A stretch of DNA of 64,000 nt from Podospora bellae-mahoneyi (lineage: Eukaryota > Ascomycota > Sordariomycetes > Sordariales > Podosporaceae): positions 3,038,001 to 3,102,000 of the forward strand of contig NC_085883.1 of the NCBI RefSeq assembly GCF_035222275.1. The letters run 5' to 3'. Below the pieces are notes generated by a model. It ran no database searches. It was not told the origin of the DNA and was given only the letters and a program-made list of their open reading frames with translations. Positions 57,310-64,000 of the stretch are shown here, piece by piece. Position numbers and translations under genes: made by a program. Every line of letters starts with the position of its first letter. The stretch's first letter is position 1.

Positions 57310-60300
57310 TTAGTACACCTCCAACACATACCTTCCGTCCTCTTTCAGCCTCTCAATCTCCTTCCTGGGATCAACCTTCCGCCCGCTTTGCTTAGCCTCA
57401 GTAGCAATCGCCTCCTCCAACACAGCAGTAACATCCGGCACCGGCCAAGTAGGGCCACACAGGTAGAAAGATCCCTCCTCCTCAATATAAGCCTTGACAA
57501 TATCGCTCATCGTCTGCCTCATGCGATCCTGAATGTAGATCTTTTCAGGCTGGTCACGAGAGAAGGCAGCGCCGAGGAGGGTGAGCACGCCGGCGTCCAT
57601 GTACGCCTCCCACTCCTCGCCATAGAGGTACTCCTCTCTGCGGTGACGGGAACCAAGATACAAGAGAATGGAACCAATCTCCTTGCCCTGAGCCTTCTGC
57701 ATAGCGCGGTACTGGACAAAGGCACGGAAGGGAGCAAGACCGGTACCGAGACCGGCCATGATCAAGGGAGCCGTGTCTTTGGGCGGCAGCTTCATGACTG
57801 AGGGCTTGACGGAGGCGATGACGGGGGTGCCGGGCTTGAGACCAGAGAGGTAGCGCGTGGCTTGACCCTGGCGGGTGCGGCCCTGGCTGTCAACCCAGTC
57901 GACGACGACAATCATCAGAGCAACGGAAGTGGGAGTGACGGCCTGAGCAGACGCGATGGAGTACTCTCTACGCTTGAGAGGGGAGACGATGCGGACAAGG
58001 TCAGGGAAGGATGGGTGAGCCGACTTGAAGGTCTGGAAGACATCAACGTAGGTGGCGGTGTCAACCTCGGAGAGCTTCTTGAACTCTTCGGCACCCTCCT
58101 TGCTGCCGAGGAACTCGATCTTCTTCTTCTCAGCCTCATCGGTGGCGAACTCGGCGAGGGACTCGAAGAAGCGCTTGGGAGGCTTGCCGAGAATGTCGAT
58201 GTTCTGGAGGAGAGACTGGTAGATGGTACGAGTCTCGAAGACGGCCGGGTTCTCGCGCGAGGGGACCTGGACAAGGTCATCACCGTTGAGACCGTACCAC
58301 TCAATGAAGTCCTGGACCTGCTTGGGGTCGTTATCGGCGTGGATGCCGAGCGCCTCGCCGATGTTGTAGGTGAGGCCAGAGGTGCCGAGATCGAACTCGA
58401 TGTGGAAGATGTTGCGATCGTAGGTGAGGGGAGTGAGTCTGCGGTTCTCCTTGACGTGGATGGTGTGGGTCTTGACGGTGAGATCAGGGCGAAGCTCAGT
58501 CTTGAGGCCGTAAGCCTCCTGGAAAGCAAGACCCTTGGCAATCTCCTGCCAGGTGCTGACCTGCAGAGCCGACTCAGTCTCCCCCTTGTCAAAGGCAACA
58601 AAGCTGGTGGGCTTGAGCTCCTCTACAAGAGAGATGGCAGTGGCGTCCTCCTCAGCCCAGGTAGCGGGAACCTCAACCTTGTGAAGGGCTTGGGCGAGGG
58701 CATCGGCAACCTCAACGAGAGTGACCTGGTCGCCAGAGAGGCCACCAAGCTTGACGAGCTTCTCAGCCTCAAGGTCAGGGCGAGCGACCTGCAAGAAGGC
58801 AAGCTCGGCAAGAAGCTGGGCGCGGTTCTCCAAAGCAGGGGAGAAGGAAGAGTCAAGAGCAAAGAGCTGGAGACTCTTCCCCTGGATCTCCTTTCTGACG
58901 GAGGCAGGGATGCGCTTCTCGATCTCCTCAACCTTGAAGTTGGGCAGACGAACGGCCAACTTGCCGCCAGCCTTTACACTCTTGACGATAGCAACCTCCT
59001 TGAGAAGCTTTTCCTCGCCAACGAAAACAACATCCGCCTCCTCGACAGCGAAAGGAGCATCGACTGGCTTCTCGGAACTCCTGATCTCAGTGCGGACAAC
59101 ACCACCCTGGATGAGGCTGTTGTAAGTCTCGTGAACCGAGATGTTGTTGAACGACTCGCGAGAGAGGAGCCTGCCAAGGACGGAAGCCGAGGCAACGGCC
59201 TCGGAGTTGTCGACATCCCAGAAGATATACTGCTGGGCCTGCTCAAGGGAGCTCAAGGTCAAGGAGACCTCGGCGTGATCGTCTTTGCTGGTGATCTTGC
59301 TGAGAACAGTGGCGATGGAGCTGGGGGTGTGGACGGCGGAGGCAGGGTACTTGAAATCAACGACAACAGGCTCTTGCGACCATCTATCGGCAAAGGTGAC
59401 CGCAGTCAGAACATCAGAGTAGAGGGCAGACTGGACAGAGGCATCCTCCACAGCCGAAGCATCACGGACTTGGCCAAGAACGGTAATCTGGCGAACCGAA
59501 TCCGGGAGGGCCTCGAGGAAAGCCTCCTCGATGAATGGGCGGTAGATGCGGACATTGAGAGCACCAACCTTCTGGCCCTGAGCAGCCAAAGTATCAACGA
59601 CCTGCTTGGCAAGCTGAGCCTCGGCGCTGCCAAAGACAACAAGGACAGTCTCAGCGGCCTCGTGACCGTGGTACTCGAAAGGAGCATACGAAGTGCCGAG
59701 CTGGCTGTTGAACAGGCGCAAAAGCTCGACAACCTTGCCAGCGGTGTCCAACCTCTTGTTCAGGGCACCAGCCTCCTGGGAGATGCACTTGTAGACCTCG
59801 GCAATGCTGGACTCGCTGAGCGCATCCACCACCCTCAAAGTCTCCCTGGCGGTGCGGAGACCGTCGTAGACGTGGAGGGTAGGCAGAAGGGAAGCCAGGA
59901 GAGTGGCGAAGAGAGCCATGTGCTGGACCTCCTGAGCCGAGGAGGTCGAGACGAGACCGAGACCAAGGTCCTCAGCCAGCTGAAGGGCGCTCTCGTACTC
60001 GGTGATGAGGCCATCGCTATTGGAGTAGTCGGCAGCGGCGACGTGGGCAACGAAGGGACTCGAGACGCCGTAGAGGAGAGACAGTTGGTCCAAGGCCGCG
60101 CGCAAGTGCCGGAGGCTCAGCGAGGGGGCAAGGAGGGTCTGGGGAATGCGCCTCTTGCTGAGGTCAAAGTCCTTGGAGAAGATGTAACCAAGCGCAAAGG
60201 TGCCGGCACCGGCTCTGGTCTGGAGAGGGACAACAGTGGTGGTCTCGCCATGGATGTTCTTCTCCTGGGCTTGCGACCAGTCCTTGACGGCCGCATCGAG

Positions 60301-60498
60301 ATCGAAGGTCTCGGGGGAGAAGGAGAAGATCTTGTCGGAAAGCTTGTAAGCAGCCTGCTGGACGAGGAGCTGGCTCGTCACGTAGGTTGGGCCGGAGATG
60401 GAGCTGAGGGGCACGGTCTTCTCGAAGCCGGAGGAGACGGTGCTAGTCTCGACGACCGGGGCAACGCCTCCGGTGGTCTCTTCGTGCTTCAGCTGCAT
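57310..60498 (-). CDS. MET10: Sulfite reductase [NADPH] flavoprotein component (Met10)
   Basis: An intronless frame of 1,062 aa; the first ATG is at 60,498. With the haemoprotein subunit Met5 it reduces sulfite to sulfide for cysteine and methionine synthesis in the cytosol. The long N-terminal half resembles the pyruvate-ferredoxin-oxidoreductase-like region of fungal Met10 and lacks a flavodoxin (FMN) domain, as in yeast Met10. The C-terminal half is a ferredoxin-NADP reductase module: FAD-binding RREYSIAS (about residue 843), NADPH-binding GLGTGLAPFRAF (about 916) and FYLCGPTWPVPDV (about 1,012). A 77-nt T-rich intron (60,699-60,775; GTAGGT...ACCAG) may lie in the leader. Strong codon bias leaves a 934-codon open frame on the opposite strand, which I regard as a shadow. 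Confidence 0.96.
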   Translation of the reverse strand: MQLKHEETTGGVAPVVETSTVSSGFEKTVPLSSISGPTYVTSQLLVQQAAYKLSDKIFSFSPETFDLDAAVKDWSQAQEKNIHGETTTVVPLQTRAGAGTFALGYIFSKDFDLSKRRIPQTLLAPSLSLRHLRAALDQLSLLYGVSSPFVAHVAAADYSNSDGLITEYESALQLAEDLGLGLVSTSSAQEVQHMALFATLLASLLPTLHVYDGLRTARETLRVVDALSESSIAEVYKCISQEAGALNKRLDTAGKVVELLRLFNSQLGTSYAPFEYHGHEAAETVLVVFGSAEAQLAKQVVDTLAAQGQKVGALNVRIYRPFIEEAFLEALPDSVRQITVLGQVRDASAVEDASVQSALYSDVLTAVTFADRWSQEPVVVDFKYPASAVHTPSSIATVLSKITSKDDHAEVSLTLSSLEQAQQYIFWDVDNSEAVASASVLGRLLSRESFNNISVHETYNSLIQGGVVRTEIRSSEKPVDAPFAVEEADVVFVGEEKLLKEVAIVKSVKAGGKLAVRLPNFKVEEIEKRIPASVRKEIQGKSLQLFALDSSFSPALENRAQLLAELAFLQVARPDLEAEKLVKLGGLSGDQVTLVEVADALAQALHKVEVPATWAEEDATAISLVEELKPTSFVAFDKGETESALQVSTWQEIAKGLAFQEAYGLKTELRPDLTVKTHTIHVKENRRLTPLTYDRNIFHIEFDLGTSGLTYNIGEALGIHADNDPKQVQDFIEWYGLNGDDLVQVPSRENPAVFETRTIYQSLLQNIDILGKPPKRFFESLAEFATDEAEKKKIEFLGSKEGAEEFKKLSEVDTATYVDVFQTFKSAHPSFPDLVRIVSPLKRREYSIASAQAVTPTSVALMIVVVDWVDSQGRTRQGQATRYLSGLKPGTPVIASVKPSVMKLPPKDTAPLIMAGLGTGLAPFRAFVQYRAMQKAQGKEIGSILLYLGSRHRREEYLYGEEWEAYMDAGVLTLLGAAFSRDQPEKIYIQDRMRQTMSDIVKAYIEEEGSFYLCGPTWPVPDVTAVLEEAIATEAKQSGRKVDPRKEIERLKEDGRYVLEVY

Positions 60499-62920
60499 GA
60501 TAATGTCGGTTTCGGGGGTTGTTCAATGGCAAGAAGGGAGGGAGAAGAAGGAGAGGTACTCTTGAAGGCGTCTTCAAGAGCAAAGACTCGGCCGCTCGCG
60601 AAATATCGAGGCAATAGCGTAGTAAGGGGCCCAGGGGTTGCCTCGAAGCGCTCACGAACTGAGTAGACAGAAAGAAGAGACGGCGCCAGCGGGAACAGCT
60701 GGTTTTGAAGAAGGCGAAAAGGAGAAAAATTGGAGATGAGTCTTGGGAAAAAAAAACAAAAAAATAACAACCTACCGTTCTCCTCGGCCGGAGCAACTTC
60801 CCCATAAGTGCCGCATCTCACAGCCAAAATCTTTGGTAAAAGCAGTCTTTGGGGTGTTGGACCCTTGCTGCGATTCGAGGCTCGCGTTGATGGATGTCGA
60901 TTGCGTGATTGTGAGCTAACCGCATTTGGTGGAAATGTGGGGGCACTTGGAGGTTTGGGGATGTTGTTTGTAATGCAGCACAGTCAGGGTTGGGGTTATG
61001 CGTGACAAGATGTCTGTATCTCGTGGCGATGTCGGCTGTCGGTGCTGGTGATTGTTCGGCTTCTTTGACCGACAGCCGACCAGGCATAATTTGCTTTTGT
61101 TAGGACGATTTCTTTGTACAAGAACCCACGAGATAGGATTAACAACGGCCTGTCCTGAACAGATCAAACGATCCATGTTCAACTGGTTGGAGACCTTGCG
61201 ATGTCGCACTCTAGCGTCAATGACGTGATCTCGGCGGCGAATGTGAGGTCTCGTGTGACTGTACTGGGGCGGAAATCCAAGAGACGCGTTGATCTTGACG
61301 AAGAGAGTTTCAATTCTGTCCTTTGTGGCCTCAATCATCTGTTGCTGCTTCAGATGGAGATGCCTTCATGGTGATGTGTCGTTGACAGGAATGTGTGCCA
61401 GACAAGATGTCCCTGGCCCGCCCATCTCTTGGCATGTCGGTTGTCCACTGTCAGGCGGGGCACGTTTTTGATGTGGGGTAATGCCATTTTGCGGGGGAGT
61501 GGGCATCATCTGCTCTCCTCACTATCACAGCACAGCATGATGGTGATGGTAAGACAATATGGATACAATCTACCTGGATGCTGTGCCTGTGAAATAGAAA
61601 CAGTCTGATATTCCACCACAATCATCGCCGGGAACACCATCGCTTTCCAGATGCATTTCCGTCAAACCTGATGTTTCATCCCATCACCGCATGGCAATTG
61701 TAAAGATAGCTCGGCAGAATGCAGAAATAGGTTATCTTGCGGAACCGGGAAGGTAGCACACCACCGCAGCTTCGGATATGGCACCCGGCTTGGAAATGGA
61801 AACATGAGTTCAAGACGTCGAGGTCCCGTGAGCCATATGCTAATCGGGACGGCAAACAATCCCATGCGTCACTGATTCCGATTTCACACTTCCCGGTTCG
61901 GCAGCAAAGCCTGCGACTTTTGTGCGGCGCGCTGTGCCAATCAACTGCATAAGGCCCCGGCTGCCGCAAGAACGTCTCTGTCAAAATACAAGCCACAAAC
62001 AGCGCCCATCAATTGTAGATGGCCTTGGCGTTGTCAGCACCCGACGACATGTCTTCCAACTTCGAGACTCTTCCGAGAAGATGTGCCCGGGTCCCATTCA
62101 ATGACTAATTCTGCCGCGAGAATGACAGGCCCAGACTGACGGAAGATGGGGAACAAAGACAGCCATGATGATGGACACGGTCGGCAGGTGCCGGACAGGG
62201 GCCGTCTCCGGTGATGCTCTCTGACCTCGATCCGATGCCTACAAAGATAAACTTCAACATGTTGGACAGGTATCTCGGTTGCCAATGGCTACTGTGGAGC
62301 TGGCTGGCTGGGTGGTGCATCAGATCGAAGATGGAAGGCGCGGTCGACTGCAGTTCCGCGAGTCCCCAAAGTCTTGCGCAAAAGCGTGCTGCCACAACGA
62401 CAGGTTGCAGGGTGACTCTATCGACTGCGTCAATTGTGCGGAAAGTCGGCCAGTTGACAAATCTGCTGGCTGCATCAGCGCCCGCCACTCGACCCCTTTG
62501 CTCAGGTTTTTATCTTTGCAATCTGCTCATATCTGCTTGAGCTTGCCTCTCACAGGTCATCTCGTCGTCCAGCGTACACCACCAGGCGCAAGCACTCCGA
62601 ACTACTTATACTGGGTACATTCCAGCCTGACGACGACCTGTTTCCGGCATCTTCTCGGCCAAAGCCCGAACAGGACACTTGTGTGCAGGTTTTGACAACC
62701 TTGGCGAGTTCAGGCTATATCGCGCTTCTGCTCGCCAAAGGTCCGCACTTCCTATAACGGCAAGTATTAATATACCGCCGTTGCCCATCACCACTCACAT
62801 CGCTACTGGCCGTTGCCCAAGGCTCGGCATCAGGTAGCCGACGGACGACAGCCTACCGTTGATACATCATCGAGTCACCCACCGTCGTTGTACCCGGCAG
62901 ACAAGCCCAATCTATCCGCC
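60499..62920. promoter_or_regulatory. Divergent upstream region of MET10 and the copper ATPase gene
   Basis: A 2.4-kb gap between two divergent starts with no recognisable gene; short open frames (up to 140 codons) show no protein character. The MET10 side has a GGCGCC near 60,683, the core of the Neurospora CYS3 sulfur-regulator site, but the flanks do not match well. The copper ATPase side ends in a CA-rich leader. Confidence 0.5.
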
Positions 62921-64000
62921 ATGGCACCCACCAGCGGGACGCCTGCGCCCGCCTTGCCGACTGAAACTGCCACGACCTCGTTCCTCCTCGCAAACCTGCA
63001 CTGTCCCACCTGTGTCTCGACTATAAAGACTGTCTTACAAGAGTATGGCGGCAACATCGTCAAATGGGTTTCACCGAACATCGTTACGTCCGTGGTCACT
63101 GTTGAGCACAGTCCAGCCGCCTCCCTCCAGCACATGCATAAGCTGCTCGAGGAGAACGGCTTCGAGATATGCGGTGTCACAACATCGTCTGGTAGCATCT
63201 CGGATCTCGACATGGGTATGGAAATGGGAGACCTCAACCCCTACGGAGAGGGAAGCTCCTCTCAGAATGAGCCGTCCGGTTCCTCACTGGCCCGATGGAT
63301 GAACCCTTTTCGACCCCTTGCCTCGAAACCCGAGAAAGTAAAGGCCCATCTTCAAAACTGCGCGCACTGCCAAAACTCCAAGGAGCATGAACTGGAAGAA
63401 ATGCACCATATCCAGAGCCTTGTTCCCGTGCAGACAAACACGCATCGTACCAGCTTGTCTGTCATCCAGGAAAAGAATCCACACACCTTTGTCGCGATCG
63501 AAAGTGCCGACGCCTTGTCACCACAGCCAATATGGAGAGCCACCCTTGCCGTTGGAGGGATGACCTGTGGAGCTTGCGTCAACATGATATCGGAAGGGCT
63601 GAAGCAATACGACTGGATCTCCAAGACTACTGTCAATCTTCTCAACAACAGTGCGATTGTTGATTTGACAGAACCAAATCGAACAGACAACCTGGTCCGA
63701 GTTATCGAAGAACTGGGATACGAGGCCACACTCAGCCAAGTAGTTGTTGTCCAACCAAACAAGCGGAAAAACAAGTCGGACACATGGCAAGCTACAGTGG
63801 CCATCGGCGGAATGACTTGTGCATCCTGCACCAACGGGATCACGGAAGGCTTGAAGAAGCTGGATTGGATCGATGATGTTGCGGTCAACCTGCTCTCCAA
63901 CAGCGCCACGGTTAAGTTCCATGGTCAGCACAACGCGTCGAGGATCGTTGAGGCTATCGAAGAGCTAGGGTTTGACGCAGTTGCTGACAGCGTGATCAGT
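62921..64000 (+). CDS. Copper-transporting P-type ATPase, N-terminal part (runs off window)
   Basis: The frame from the ATG at 62,921 is open for 360 codons to the window end, so only the cytosolic N-terminus is seen. It has three heavy-metal-associated domains. The first is degenerate (ANLHCPTCV, Cys 28 and 31). Two are classic: GGMTCGAC (Cys 216 and 219) and GGMTCASC (Cys 300 and 303). An additional CAHC pair lies near residue 148. Repeated HMA domains at the N-terminus are typical of copper P1B-ATPases (Ccc2/CrpA type), which load copper into the secretory pathway or pump it out. The ATPase core (CPC, DKTG) would lie beyond the window and is not observed, so transport function is inferred. 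Confidence 0.85.
   Translation, partial: MAPTSGTPAPALPTETATTSFLLANLHCPTCVSTIKTVLQEYGGNIVKWVSPNIVTSVVTVEHSPAASLQHMHKLLEENGFEICGVTTSSGSISDLDMGMEMGDLNPYGEGSSSQNEPSGSSLARWMNPFRPLASKPEKVKAHLQNCAHCQNSKEHELEEMHHIQSLVPVQTNTHRTSLSVIQEKNPHTFVAIESADALSPQPIWRATLAVGGMTCGACVNMISEGLKQYDWISKTTVNLLNNSAIVDLTEPNRTDNLVRVIEELGYEATLSQVVVVQPNKRKNKSDTWQATVAIGGMTCASCTNGITEGLKKLDWIDDVAVNLLSNSATVKFHGQHNASRIVEAIEELGFDAVADSVIS

Noticed and set aside
57862-60666. 934-codon open frame on the plus strand across MET10
   Set aside because: The minus-strand Met10 protein is unmistakable. The opposite frame is low-complexity (Leu/Gly/Asp/Glu/Val) and arises from codon bias.

Overview
The window is nuclear DNA of a filamentous ascomycete, most likely a Sordariomycete and probably of the Sordariales. 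The genes carry short spliceosomal introns (44-177 nt) with CTAAC/CTGAC branch sites. The encoded proteins are typical of filamentous fungi: HDEL-tailed BiP, RTA1-family membrane protein, Upc2-like Zn2Cys6 regulator, DUF1752/DUF3295 protein, Met10, Rei1 and an Rsm1-type zinc-finger protein. AT-rich, TpA-rich degenerate repeats look like repeat-induced point mutation (RIP). The species is inferred, not proven.

Layout. Positions 1-26,140 are gene-poor. A single clear gene, a DUF1752/DUF3295 (Mks1-like) protein at 13,635-15,458, has about 13 kb of apparently non-coding DNA before it and about 10.7 kb after it. A long leader with an 83-codon upstream ORF precedes it. The right-hand gap holds an AT-rich retroelement graveyard (about 19.1-21.2 kb) with two LTR-like ends in opposite orientation and a tandem hairpin repeat.

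From 26.1 kb the window is gene-rich. In order: RTA1-like protein (+) meeting a Zn2Cys6 regulator (-) tail to tail; CCT5 (-) and HBS1 (+) sharing a divergent promoter; BiP (+); an intron-containing tRNA-Pro(CGG); Rei1 (+); a frameshifted cysteine-rich membrane-protein gene (+); an Rsm1/NIPA-type C3HC zinc-finger protein (-) divergent from a large HECT ligase with a UBE3A-type AZUL zinc finger (+); an F-box-like protein (+); a mitochondrial-type hydroxyacid-oxoacid transhydrogenase (-) with a GC-AG intron; Met10 sulfite reductase flavoprotein subunit (-); and the first 360 codons of a copper P-type ATPase (+), cut by the window end.

Functional themes are protein folding and translation quality control (CCT5, HBS1, BiP, REI1) and ubiquitin or nuclear regulation (HECT, F-box, C3HC protein). 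These are household neighbours rather than a dedicated cluster. The RTA1/Zn2Cys6 pair is the best candidate for a functional pair. Two copies of one MITE family (29,141-29,373 and 43,554-43,797), with 5-bp target duplications and internal 21-22-nt repeats, are the clearest mobile DNA. A separate 22-nt repeat array at 34.86-35.83 kb resembles their interior.

Gene models were spliced by eye from reading frame, donor/acceptor and branch signals and family conservation. No database search was run.
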